From contig CAVTIZ010000002.1 of assembly GCA_963735045.1 (NCBI GenBank), forward strand, positions 124,001 through 188,000: DNA of 64,000 nucleotides. Reading direction: 5' to 3'. Shown here one piece after another: positions 9,343-17,896 of this stretch. Each line of letters begins with the position of its first letter. Within the stretch, counting starts at the first letter, position 1. This DNA is from Salsipaludibacter sp963735045 (GTDB taxonomy: Bacteria; Actinomycetota; Nitriliruptoria; Nitriliruptorales; Nitriliruptoraceae). The notes under the pieces were generated by a model. That model did no database searches, was not told the origin of the DNA, and saw only the letters and a program-made list of their open reading frames with translations. The translations under genes were made by a program, and so were the position numbers.

Positions 9343-12300
9343 GTTCGACCCGGTCACCGGCGTCAACTTCGAAAAGGTCCTGATCCCGCAGGCCTCCGGC
9401 GACAACGGGAAGTACTTCGCCTCGCTGGTCGTGCACGACGGCTACCTGTGGACCACCACGGTGGGCCAGGGCATGTACCGCTACGAGATCCTCGACGACG
9501 GGACCCTGGGTCCGGAGCAGGACCTGGGCGTCCTCCAGGGCCGCGCCGCCATCGGCCTGGTCTTCGACGAGGACGTGCCGACCCGCGCCTGGGTGACGCA
9601 CGCGACGGCCAACACCAACAACGAGAGCGCCCGCATCGGCTCCAAGGTGTCGATCGTCGACTTCAGCGACGTCGACGCGCCGGTGGTGACCGACGTCATC
9701 ATCAACCTGCCGCGCTCGCAGAAGGACCACCTGTCCAACTCCCTCGCCTACGGCCCGGACGGTGACCTGTACTTCCTGCAGGGCTCCAACCAGGCAGCTG
9801 GTGACACCGACAGCGCCTGGGGCGCCCGCGGTGAGACCCAGCTGACGGCCGCGCTGTTGCACTTCGACCCGGACGACGTCCTGGCCGAGGCCGCGGCGAA
9901 CGGTCCGATCGACGTCGCCACCGAGGAGGTCGGCGGCAGCTACGACCCGTTCGACGCCAACGCCCTGCTCAAGATCTACGCCACGGGCATCCGCAACGCC
10001 TTCGACCTGGTGTGGCACTCCAACGGCCACATCTACGTCCCGACCAACGGCACCGCCGCCGGTGGTTCCAGCCCCGGCATCGACGCGTCGTCCATGACGA
10101 TGCAGTCCGACGACTCGCGCAACGCCCAGACCGGGTTCGACCAGGGCACCGACGTCTCCGACGTCTGCGCCGAGCGTCGGATCGACGGCCAGCCCTACAC
10201 CGGCGGCGACGTCGAGCCCATCACCGGGCACCCGACCCAGCTGGACTACCTGTTCGACGTCGAGGAGGGCGGCTACTACGGCCACCCGAACCCCACCCGC
10301 TGTGAGTGGGTGCTCAACGACGGCAGTGACTCGCCCCAGAACACGGGTCGCCTGTACCCGCCGGGCACGGAGGCGGACCCGAACTACCGGGGCTTCGCCT
10401 ACAACTTCGACTTCAACAAGAGCCCGAACGGGGCCATCGAGTACAAGTCGGACACCTTCGGTGGGGAGCTCGCCGGCCGCCTGATGGTGGTGCGCTTCTC
10501 CAACAACGACGACATCCTGACGATGCAGGTCGCCCCTGACGGCAGCGTGCTGGGTGCCCAGCCGGGCAGTGACATCGGTGGCTTCTCCGGTGGCTACGCC
10601 GACCCCCTGGAGGTGACCGAGGACACCGAGGTCAACCCGGGCAACCTCTACATCAACCAGTACAACCGCGCCGGCGAGCCGCAGCAGCTGTTCCTGCTGC
10701 GCGTCCCGGACGGCGAACAGGCCAGCGGCATCGAGGCGGACCGCAACCAGCAGGTCCCGACCACCGAGGCCCTGGTCATGTCGGCCACCCTCAACAACGA
10801 GGGCCCGACCGACACCCACACGGTGACCGTGACCAACAACGGCGCCGAGGCCGTGACCGTCGACGGATCGATCTCTGGTTCCAACGCCGGCCAGTTCAGC
10901 CTCGAGTCGGTCGGGTCGATCCCGGCCGGTGGCAGCGTCGACGTGGACGTCACCTTCGACCCGACCGGGTCGAACGTGGGCACCCGGACCGCGACGTTGG
11001 AGTTCACGAGCCCGGATGGCACGGAATCGATCGACGTGCGCGCCCTCGCGCACGCCGGCCAGGAGGGCGGCGAGGAGCCGACCCTGCAACAGGTGTTCGA
11101 CGCACTCGAGACCGGCCTCGACAGTGGCTGGTCCGGTCTGGCCGGTGGGACCAACCCCGCCCCGGTCGGTGACGAGGTCGACCTGGACCTCTTCGAGCGC
11201 GCCGCCGACGGCCCGGTCGTCGTGACGCCGGTCGCTGCCTTCGCGCCCTTCGAGGACCTGCCCTTCGGGTGGTACGCCGACACCACGTCGACGCCGACCT
11301 ACAACGTGCTCGGGGACCTTCCCAACGGCCAGCAGCAGACCCTGATCCCCGACTCTCAGCCCGCAGCTCCGCTCGAGTTCGACCCCGGCACGGACGCATT
11401 CGGGTTCTTCTACGACTCGAACACGTTCGGTCGCAAGGGCTTCACCGAGGACGCACGCAACCTCGACGAGCCCGACAACCAGGGCGTGTCGCACCGGGCA
11501 CGTGTCTACCCGCTCCCGGGTGACGCCTTCTACGTCGCGTTCGAAGACGCCGCCAACGGTGACTACCAGGACTACGACTTCATCCTGGAGAACGTCGTCG
11601 CCGCCGGCGAGGCACCGGATCCTGACCCGGACCCGGACCCCATCGGTGACACGCTGGCGTTCAACTTCCAGTCCGAGACCGCACCGGTGCCCAGCGGGTA
11701 CCTGCGGGACTTCGGCCAGCCCTACGGCGCCCGCAACGGCGCCAACCAGGGCTCGGGCCTGAACTACGGCTGGGTCGACGACGAGACGTTCGCACCGCTG
11801 AACCTGGTGGGCAACGGCCGTGACCGCGACCTGAACGACGACCAGCGCCTCGACACCCTGATGCACATGGACCTGCCGCCCAACAGCGATGGTGGGACCC
11901 TGGCCGACGGATCGTGGGAACTGGCGATCGCCGACGGCACCTACCAGGTGGTCGTCTCGGTCGGTGACCCGCAGAACGGCACCGCGCCCGAGACCCACGA
12001 CGATCAACGCCGAGGGCACCAACCTCGTCGCAGGGGTTCGGCCGAGTCCGGTGCTGCCGACGGCTCGGACGCACGGCACACCACCGGCAGCGCCACGGTC
12101 GAGGTGACCGACGGTCGCCTGACCATCGACCAGATCGGTGGCACCAACACCAAGATCAACTACCTCGAGGTCACGCCCGTCGGGACCGGTGGTGGCGGCG
12201 ACGTCGTCGCCCAGGTCAACTTCCAGCCGGCAGCGTCACCGACCCCGGCCGACTGGGACGCCGACAGCGGCCAGTTGTTCGACGGTGGGCGCGGCTACGG

Positions 12301-14701
12301 CTGGGTCCGCACCGAGGGTGGGGCCGACAAGACCGCCGACACCCGTGACCGCGCAGCCGACGACGACCCGCTCGACGGCACCACCATGATCATCGACGAC
12401 GCCACGGTCGACGCGGTCGTCAACGGTGAGTGGGAGTACGCCATCGCCAACGGCACCTACGAGGTGACCGTGTCGGTCGGTGACCCCGAGTACGCCGACT
12501 CCACCCACGGCGTCAGCGCCGAGGGCACCAGCGTCATCAGCGGGTTCACCCCGTCCGGCGCCGGTGACTACGGGGTCGACTCCGCCGTCGTGGAGGTGAC
12601 CGACGGTCGCCTGACCCTGGCCAACACCGGGACCAACACCAAGATCCAGTGGGTCACCATCGCGTCCACCAGTGGCGCCGACGTGATCCCGCCGCAGGTC
12701 GACATCGCCCTGGACGGTCCCGGGACTGCGCCGAACTTCACCGGTGACGTCACCGTGACGCTGGACATCACCGATGCCACCCTGGAGTTCGTCGACGTGT
12801 CCGTCGACGGGACGCAGGTGGACTCGATCAACGCCACGAACTACGACGAGCCCTTCGACGTCACCGGCACCGGCAACCACGTCGTGGAGGTGACCGCCAC
12901 CGACGGTGCGGGCAACGCCACGACCGAGACGGCCGAGTTCACCATCATCGAGACCGGTGACGGGGAACTCACCCTGACCAACCCGGAGGCGGCCCTGTTC
13001 GACGACCGCCTGGTCATGAGCCGCATCCAGTCCACGAACTCCAACCCGTCGACCAACCAGACCGCGAACGTGGTCCTGGGCAACGACGGCACGGAGGACC
13101 TCACCGTCACCTCGATGGAGGTCAGTGACACCGACTTCGAACTGGTCGACCCGCCGTCGCTGCCGCTCACGCTGGCCGTGGGCGAGGACGTGACCGTCCA
13201 GACCCGCTTCATCGCGACCGGCTCGGGCCGCCACCAGCTGTTCGAGTCCGACCTGGACATCACCCACGACGGGACCAACGGCCTCACCACGACGGTCGAA
13301 CTGGCCGGCATGTGGCAGACCCAGTCCGAAGGTGGCAACGAGCCCAACGTGGACGAGATCGTCGACGCGTTCGGATTCGGGACCACCATCGTCGGGTCCG
13401 GTCAGCAGATCAACAACCAGGGACGCCTCGAGGCCATCGGTGACGAGGTCCTGTCGCGCACCTGGGCACGGGCCGACACCAGCGAGCCGATCACGGTCCG
13501 CCAGTTGGCCGCCTACCACTCCTGCTGCTCCAACACCGCCACCTTCAAGTGGCACCAGGTGGGCAACAAGGGGGCGCAGACCAACGTGCTGACGCACAAC
13601 GGCCAGTGGGCACAGACCCTGCTGCCGCGCATCAACGGCTCGAACACCAACCCCGCCGTGCGGACCTTCACGCCCGGCCCGGCCGAGTTCAGCCTGTCGA
13701 TCGACCCCGAGTCGAGCGACTGGACCCTCAACGACGCCGGTCCCGACAACTGCGGCAACAACAACGCCGGCTGCCAGTTGGGCCACCACCTGCGCCTGTG
13801 GCCGGCCGAGGACCGGGACGGGGACCAGGTCGATGACTCGTGGATCGTGGTCATGGACTACTCGGGCATCAACTACGACTTCAACGACAACGTCTACCTG
13901 GTGGAGAACCTGACGCCGACGGCGCAGGTCATCCCCGGTGCACCAGCCGCCCCCACCGGGCTGGACGCGACGCTCGACGGTTCCGCCGTCCAGCTCGACT
14001 GGGACGACAACGGTGAAGCCGACGTCACCGGGTACGCCGTCGAGCGGTCCGTCGACGGTGGTTCGTTCGAGCGCGTGGCCACGCCCGGCAACTCGTCGTA
14101 CCGCGACACCTCCGCACCCGCGGACAGCTCGGTGACCTACCGGGTCGTCGCGCTGGACAACGGTGGCGAGGAGTCCGACCCGTCCTCCACGGTGAGCGTC
14201 GACACGCCGGCGTTCGTGCAGCCGTCCGAACGCGTCAACGCCGGCGGCCCCGCCGTCACCACCTCCAGTGGTGAGTGGGATGCCAGCGCGTTCCTGACCG
14301 GTGGCAAGACCTACGCGAACACGACGCCCAACATCGCGGGGACGGACGAGGACGTCATCTACCACACCGAGTACTCCACCGAGACCGGGGAGATCAACCT
14401 TGCCGTGCCGGTGGAGGACGGGCCCTACGAGGTCCGCCTGCACTTCGCCGAGATCTACTTCCAGTCCGCGGGCGGCACGTCCGGCGGCGGGGTCGGCAGC
14501 CGCGTCTTCGACGTCGCCGTCGAGGGTGAGCTCGTGCTCGACGACTACGACATCATCGCCGACGTCGGACCTTCCACCGCCGTGGTCAAGACCGTCGAGG
14601 CCGACGTCGCGGACGGCTCGCTGGACGTCGACCTCACCTCGGTGACCAACCAGGCCAAGCTCTCGGCCGTCGAGATCGTCCCCCTCGGAGGTGACGCATG
14701 A
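9311..14701 (+). CDS. Giant secreted protein, C-terminal open frame (sugar-dehydrogenase-like propeller, malectin-like, FN3)
   Basis: Last open part of the giant gene. About 9350-10720 encodes a beta-propeller like the glucose/sorbosone dehydrogenase family (KIYATGIRNAFDLVWHSNG, YINQYNRAGEPQQLFLLRV). Then come a choice-of-anchor-D-like domain, a DUF4114-like segment, malectin-like domains at about 11650-12180 and 12200-12670, an Ig-like domain, a second anchor-D-like and DUF4114-like pair, an FN3 domain at about 13940-14200, and a C-terminal malectin domain (RLHFAEIYFQ). Between 11999 and 12041 a short stretch is scrambled by three extra Gs. The displaced frame reads TINAEGTNLVAG, matching the sister repeat SAEGTSVISG. 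The next gene starts inside its stop codon (ATGA). Confidence 0.8.
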   Translation: MTTTPAPPGCEFDPVTGVNFEKVLIPQASGDNGKYFASLVVHDGYLWTTTVGQGMYRYEILDDGTLGPEQDLGVLQGRAAIGLVFDEDVPTRAWVTHATANTNNESARIGSKVSIVDFSDVDAPVVTDVIINLPRSQKDHLSNSLAYGPDGDLYFLQGSNQAAGDTDSAWGARGETQLTAALLHFDPDDVLAEAAANGPIDVATEEVGGSYDPFDANALLKIYATGIRNAFDLVWHSNGHIYVPTNGTAAGGSSPGIDASSMTMQSDDSRNAQTGFDQGTDVSDVCAERRIDGQPYTGGDVEPITGHPTQLDYLFDVEEGGYYGHPNPTRCEWVLNDGSDSPQNTGRLYPPGTEADPNYRGFAYNFDFNKSPNGAIEYKSDTFGGELAGRLMVVRFSNNDDILTMQVAPDGSVLGAQPGSDIGGFSGGYADPLEVTEDTEVNPGNLYINQYNRAGEPQQLFLLRVPDGEQASGIEADRNQQVPTTEALVMSATLNNEGPTDTHTVTVTNNGAEAVTVDGSISGSNAGQFSLESVGSIPAGGSVDVDVTFDPTGSNVGTRTATLEFTSPDGTESIDVRALAHAGQEGGEEPTLQQVFDALETGLDSGWSGLAGGTNPAPVGDEVDLDLFERAADGPVVVTPVAAFAPFEDLPFGWYADTTSTPTYNVLGDLPNGQQQTLIPDSQPAAPLEFDPGTDAFGFFYDSNTFGRKGFTEDARNLDEPDNQGVSHRARVYPLPGDAFYVAFEDAANGDYQDYDFILENVVAAGEAPDPDPDPDPIGDTLAFNFQSETAPVPSGYLRDFGQPYGARNGANQGSGLNYGWVDDETFAPLNLVGNGRDRDLNDDQRLDTLMHMDLPPNSDGGTLADGSWELAIADGTYQVVVSVGDPQNGTAPETHDDQRRGHQPRRRGSAESGAADGSDARHTTGSATVEVTDGRLTIDQIGGTNTKINYLEVTPVGTGGGGDVVAQVNFQPAASPTPADWDADSGQLFDGGRGYGWVRTEGGADKTADTRDRAADDDPLDGTTMIIDDATVDAVVNGEWEYAIANGTYEVTVSVGDPEYADSTHGVSAEGTSVISGFTPSGAGDYGVDSAVVEVTDGRLTLANTGTNTKIQWVTIASTSGADVIPPQVDIALDGPGTAPNFTGDVTVTLDITDATLEFVDVSVDGTQVDSINATNYDEPFDVTGTGNHVVEVTATDGAGNATTETAEFTIIETGDGELTLTNPEAALFDDRLVMSRIQSTNSNPSTNQTANVVLGNDGTEDLTVTSMEVSDTDFELVDPPSLPLTLAVGEDVTVQTRFIATGSGRHQLFESDLDITHDGTNGLTTTVELAGMWQTQSEGGNEPNVDEIVDAFGFGTTIVGSGQQINNQGRLEAIGDEVLSRTWARADTSEPITVRQLAAYHSCCSNTATFKWHQVGNKGAQTNVLTHNGQWAQTLLPRINGSNTNPAVRTFTPGPAEFSLSIDPESSDWTLNDAGPDNCGNNNAGCQLGHHLRLWPAEDRDGDQVDDSWIVVMDYSGINYDFNDNVYLVENLTPTAQVIPGAPAAPTGLDATLDGSAVQLDWDDNGEADVTGYAVERSVDGGSFERVATPGNSSYRDTSAPADSSVTYRVVALDNGGEESDPSSTVSVDTPAFVQPSERVNAGGPAVTTSSGEWDASAFLTGGKTYANTTPNIAGTDEDVIYHTEYSTETGEINLAVPVEDGPYEVRLHFAEIYFQSAGGTSGGGVGSRVFDVAVEGELVLDDYDIIADVGPSTAVVKTVEADVADGSLDVDLTSVTNQAKLSAVEIVPLGGDA

Positions 14702-15039
14702 ATCGCACCCGCGCCCGTTTCCTGGCCGCTGCCGTGGCCGTTGTCCTGCTGATCGTGTCTCTGGTGGTGTTCGCGCGCGACGCCGGCCCCACCGGAAGCG
14801 CCACCAGCCCGGCCGGACCGGTCGAGCCGTCCCCTTCCGGGGCGTCGCCGTTGCCCGATGACGCCGTGGACATGCCCGACGCCGAGCTCCAGGAGGCCCT
14901 GGAGACCGAGCTCGCAGGCGTGCCCACCGCCGACCCCGAGGACCTCGAGCTCGTCGAGGACCTGGACGCGGAGGCCGAGGAGCTCGCGCGCGACAGCGTC
15001 GACGAGTCCTTCGAGGCCCAACTGCAGGAGAGCGGCTGA
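14698..15039 (+). CDS. Short acidic, membrane-anchored or secreted protein, 113 aa
   Basis: Starts within the stop codon of the giant gene (ATGA), so translation is coupled. After MNRTRAR there is one hydrophobic helix (FLAAAVAVVLLIVSLVVF), then a Pro/Ser/Gly linker, then a strongly acidic tail rich in Glu, Asp and Leu (residues 55-113, for example DLELVEDLDAEAEELARD) that probably forms a helix. No Cys is present and I recognise no family. The likely placement is anchored in the membrane with the acidic part outside. Its position between the giant protein and the synthase genes suggests an accessory role in the same surface system. Confidence 0.75.
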   Translation: MNRTRARFLAAAVAVVLLIVSLVVFARDAGPTGSATSPAGPVEPSPSGASPLPDDAVDMPDAELQEALETELAGVPTADPEDLELVEDLDAEAEELARDSVDESFEAQLQESG

Positions 15040-15188
15040 TGTATGACGAAGACGCCACCCTGTTCGGGCTCGGTGCCCTGACGGTCGGCTCGATCGCCAT
15101 CGACGTGTCGATCCTGCTGATCCTGGTGCCCGCCCTGGCCATCGTCGGCATGCTCGTGTACCGGCTGTTCGTCCAACGGGGCCCGTGA
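15039..15188 (+). CDS. 49-aa single-helix membrane peptide
   Basis: A small gene easy to miss. The ATG at 15039 shares its A with the stop of the previous gene (TGATG), and its own stop at 15186-15188 shares a base with the ATG of the glycosyltransferase gene. The peptide begins MYDEDATLFGLGALTVGS, has a helix within VSILLILVPALAIVGMLVYR, and ends FVQRGP. Overlap at both ends with real genes is strong support that it is translated. Small single-helix partners of membrane glycan synthases are known in other systems; such a role here is inference. Confidence 0.72.
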   Translation: MYDEDATLFGLGALTVGSIAIDVSILLILVPALAIVGMLVYRLFVQRGP

Positions 15189-16495
15189 TGCTCCCCACAC
15201 GCGTCAGCTTCACCCTCACCACCGTCGGCCTGCTCGCCCTCGGGCTCGCCGCGCTCACGCCGGTCCTGGGCCCGGGTCGGACCAGTGTCTACGGGATCAT
15301 CGTGGTCGCCTACCTGCTGTTCAAGGTGGGGGGCGCGATGCTGCATCGGGACCGCCGGGCGGAGGACGGGGTCGGCCCGCGCAACCGCGCCGTGGTCGTC
15401 GTGCCGTTCTACAACGAGGATCCCACCCTGCTGGGCAACTGCGTGCGATCCGTGATGGCCGCTGCCGGCGACCACGTCGACGCGGTCCACGTCATCGACG
15501 ACGGGTCGTCGGACCCGGTGCTGCACGAGGTCGTGCGAAGCGCGCTGGCCACCGCGCCCGACGGCGTGGTGACCCATCTCACCGTCCACGACGTCAACCT
15601 CGGGAAGCGCGAGGCGCTGGCCCGTGCGGTCGAGCGCGAACCCGACGCCGACGTGTTCGTGACCATCGACTCCGACACCGTGTTGGACCCGGACTCGATC
15701 GACAACCTGTTGGCGGCGTTCGACGACCCGGACGTGACGGCCGCGACCGGGCTGGTGCTGGCGCTCAACCACGACCGGAACCTGCTGACCCGCCTGATCG
15801 ACCTGCGCTACGCCAACGCGTTCCTGGTGGAGCGGGCGGCCTACAGCCGGATGGGGTCGGTGCTGTGTGCCTGTGGGTCGCTGGCGGGCTATCGCGGTGA
15901 CGTGATGCGCGACCACCTCGACGACTTCGTCAACCAGACCTTCCTCGGCCAGCCGGCCGTGTTCGGTGACGACCGCCGGATGACCAACTACGCCCTGCAG
16001 CACGGCAAGGCCGTCTTCCAGTCGTCGGCGCGGGCCCAGACCGCCGTGCCGGAGCGCTTCGGCCACTACGTGCGCCAGCAGGTGCGCTGGAACAAGTCCT
16101 TCTTCCGGGAGTCGCTGTGGGCCGTGGCGAACCTGCCGGGTCGCAGTGCCGCCCCCTGGCTGAGCATGTTCGAACTGGTGTCGTGGATGACCTTCACGGT
16201 GCTGCTGGTGACCGCGGTCGTGGTGGCCCCGTTCCGCACCGGCCAAGCCGTCGCGGGCACCTTCCTGGTCTACGTCTCGGTGATGGCCTGGGTGCGGTCG
16301 CTGCGGTACATGGAACTGCGTCGCGAGCGACTGTCGTCGTGGCAGCAGGCATCGGTGTTCCTGCTGTCGCCGATCTACGGCCTGGTGACGTTGGTGTTCC
16401 TGCTGCCCCTGCGGCTGTACAGCCTCATGACGCTCCGCCAGGCCCGATGGGGCACCCGTTCGGCCGGTGTCGAGGTCGCCCTGGACCTTCCCTGA
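15188..16495 (+). CDS. Family 2 membrane glycosyltransferase, hyaluronan-synthase-like
   Basis: Processive-type GT2 enzyme of the cell membrane, predicted to polymerise a sugar from nucleotide-sugar donors and export it. Two N-terminal helices (about residues 5-50) precede the GT-A domain, with VVVVPFYNED, HVIDDGSSD, the metal-binding TIDSDT and an acceptor-site GDDRRMTNYAL. The product-binding QQVRWNKSFFRES follows, then three or four C-terminal helices. The GDDR...TNYA and RWNKSFFRE signatures are characteristic of class I hyaluronan synthases, while cellulose and chitin synthases usually carry other versions. The length (435 aa) is close to streptococcal HasA. The ATG at 15188 overlaps the previous stop; a GTG lies one codon upstream. 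Substrate identity cannot be read from the sequence, and no UDP-glucose dehydrogenase gene is in the window. Confidence 0.85.
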   Translation: MLPTRVSFTLTTVGLLALGLAALTPVLGPGRTSVYGIIVVAYLLFKVGGAMLHRDRRAEDGVGPRNRAVVVVPFYNEDPTLLGNCVRSVMAAAGDHVDAVHVIDDGSSDPVLHEVVRSALATAPDGVVTHLTVHDVNLGKREALARAVEREPDADVFVTIDSDTVLDPDSIDNLLAAFDDPDVTAATGLVLALNHDRNLLTRLIDLRYANAFLVERAAYSRMGSVLCACGSLAGYRGDVMRDHLDDFVNQTFLGQPAVFGDDRRMTNYALQHGKAVFQSSARAQTAVPERFGHYVRQQVRWNKSFFRESLWAVANLPGRSAAPWLSMFELVSWMTFTVLLVTAVVVAPFRTGQAVAGTFLVYVSVMAWVRSLRYMELRRERLSSWQQASVFLLSPIYGLVTLVFLLPLRLYSLMTLRQARWGTRSAGVEVALDLP

Positions 16496-16522
16496 CCGTC
16501 GGCGGATTCGCCGTCGGTGGCC

Positions 16523-17665
16523 TCACACGGCGCCGTCGGCCCGCAGGGCGGCGAGCAGGCCCGCGCGATCCAACGACGATCGACCCGCGAGGTCCCGGGA
16601 GCGGGCCAACTCGCGCAGTCGGCCGTTGGTGTGGTCCCCGAGGTCGTCGTCGACCGGGTGGAGGTCGGCGATCTCGCCGGCGGGACGTTCCGGGCCGTGC
16701 TCCCACCAGGACGCCAGCAGGGCGACGAGTCGTCGCCCCCGTGCGGCCGGGTCCTCGGCGTGCACGCGCGCTCCGACCGCGACGGCCCGTCGCTGCAGGT
16801 CCGCACGAGTGCCGTCGACCAGCACCAGGGCGCCGTCCACGACGTCGTCGCCACCCCAGCTCGCGGGATCGGCCCGCAGGTCTGCCGACAGCACCGCCAG
16901 GTCGTGGTCGTCGCCCAGGGCGTCGGACAGGTCGTGGAGCAGGTCCGCCTCGACGCCCACCAGGGTCGGCGCCGCCGGTTCCAGCAGGCAGGCGTGGTAC
17001 CAGGAGTACTTGACCCGCTTGCGCCACTGGTGGAGGAGGTGGTCACCGGCGCGGCCGTCCTCGGCCACGACCTCGGCGAACCGGTCGCGGGCTCGTCGGG
17101 CCGTCCGTTCCATCCCGGCCGCCATGGCGTCCGACAGCTCCTCGCGATCCTCGCCCAGCGGCCACGTCGACACCGCTCCGCCGAGCCGTTCGAGGCGACC
17201 ACGGGCGAGGTCGATGCGAACACGGTCGTCGCCCAGTCGGTCGCTGGCCTGCTCGGCGCGAGCCACCAGTGCCCGTCGCAGCGGCGCCAGCCCGCCAGCC
17301 GGGACCTGGTCGGCCCGCGCGGCAACGAGGTGGTCGAAGGTCTCGACCAACGCATGGGCGTCGCGGATCTCGGACAGCTCGCGGGACGCGTCGCGGGCCT
17401 GGCGGTTGGCCACCGCGTAGGCCTCGCCCAGCGCCGGCCGGACCAGCCGCACCAACCCCCGCAGGCGCTTGCAGCACTTGCGGGCCTCGTGGACGGCGTC
17501 GGCGGTGGTGACGCCGCCAGCGTCCTCGACGGCCGTGCCGCCGGTGTCGCCGTCGGACTCGCGGCCGGCGACGGCCAGCAGGTCCACCGCCGTGGCCACC
17601 TCCTCGCGGGCGATGCGGCGCACCGCCGTCGCCGGGGTTTCGTCCAGCTCGAACTCGTAGGCCAC
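16523..17665 (-). CDS. CHAD domain-containing protein
   Basis: Alpha-helical protein of 380 residues with the conserved His/Arg-rich pattern of CHAD domains: VHEARKCCKRLRGLVRLVRP, SEIRDAHALVETFD, LLHQWRKRVKYSWYHACLL and LGDDHDLAVL. CHAD domains bind polyphosphate through basic helices and often accompany CYTH triphosphatases or polyphosphate granules; no CYTH domain is fused here. It is convergent with the glycosyltransferase gene, with only 27 bases between stops. The ATG at 17665 sits just after a GGAGGA-like sequence on the coding strand. The polyphosphate role comes from the family; the cellular function of this copy is unknown. Confidence 0.85.
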   Translation of the reverse strand: MAYEFELDETPATAVRRIAREEVATAVDLLAVAGRESDGDTGGTAVEDAGGVTTADAVHEARKCCKRLRGLVRLVRPALGEAYAVANRQARDASRELSEIRDAHALVETFDHLVAARADQVPAGGLAPLRRALVARAEQASDRLGDDRVRIDLARGRLERLGGAVSTWPLGEDREELSDAMAAGMERTARRARDRFAEVVAEDGRAGDHLLHQWRKRVKYSWYHACLLEPAAPTLVGVEADLLHDLSDALGDDHDLAVLSADLRADPASWGGDDVVDGALVLVDGTRADLQRRAVAVGARVHAEDPAARGRRLVALLASWWEHGPERPAGEIADLHPVDDDLGDHTNGRLRELARSRDLAGRSSLDRAGLLAALRADGAV

Positions 17666-17896
17666 GGCTCCTCCGGGATCGTCGACCCGTCCTCGACCCT
17701 ATCCCCACCCCCCACCCTCGTCTCGCCCCCCCCTGCCGACCCCCCCTGCGACCCCGTCGGTTGGGGATCGCGCCCGCGCTGACAGGGGTGGATCCGACAA
17801 TGGACCGTGCAGATCCTGGTCGGCGGTGAGGCCACGCGATCCACAGCACGCGTGGTGGGGCCCCGAATCGTGGCGGGGTGCGGCCATGATGCGGGC

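Larger units (their letters stand above)
2547..14701 (+). pseudogene. Giant secreted multidomain carbohydrate-binding protein, one gene broken by five single-base insertions
   Basis: Three consecutive reading frames encode one continuous protein. Domain continuity across the breaks is clear: each break disappears if one G is removed, near 6954, 9316, 11999, in the GGGG at 12033-12036, and at 12040-12041. The interval is 12155 bases; minus five it is exactly 4050 codons, giving 4049 residues. In order it holds a Sec signal peptide, several PPC-like beta repeats, putative-Ig (He_PIG) and cadherin-like domains, three concanavalin/LamG-like modules, a malectin-like domain, a Big_5-like domain, a glucose/sorbosone-dehydrogenase-like propeller, choice-of-anchor-D-like domains, two more malectin-like domains, an FN3 domain and a C-terminal malectin domain. 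No sortase motif or C-terminal helix is present. The breaks are either sequencing insertions or real lesions; the purely insertional pattern favours sequencing error. Confidence 0.75.

Noticed and set aside
6901..9405. Long minus-strand frame of 834 codons
   Set aside because: Antisense shadow with His/Gly/Val-rich nonsense; opposite the well-supported Ig-like and malectin modules.
9269..12079. Long minus-strand frame
   Set aside because: Antisense shadow of the giant gene; no recognisable domain.
15185..15187. GTG start for the glycosyltransferase one codon earlier
   Set aside because: The ATG at 15188 overlaps the previous stop in the same TGATG manner as the upstream pair.
12236..16246. 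A 1336-codon open frame on the minus strand
   Set aside because: It lies antisense to the giant gene and the glycosyltransferase, has Gly/Val/Arg/His-rich composition with no domain, and is the expected by-product of strong GC3 bias.
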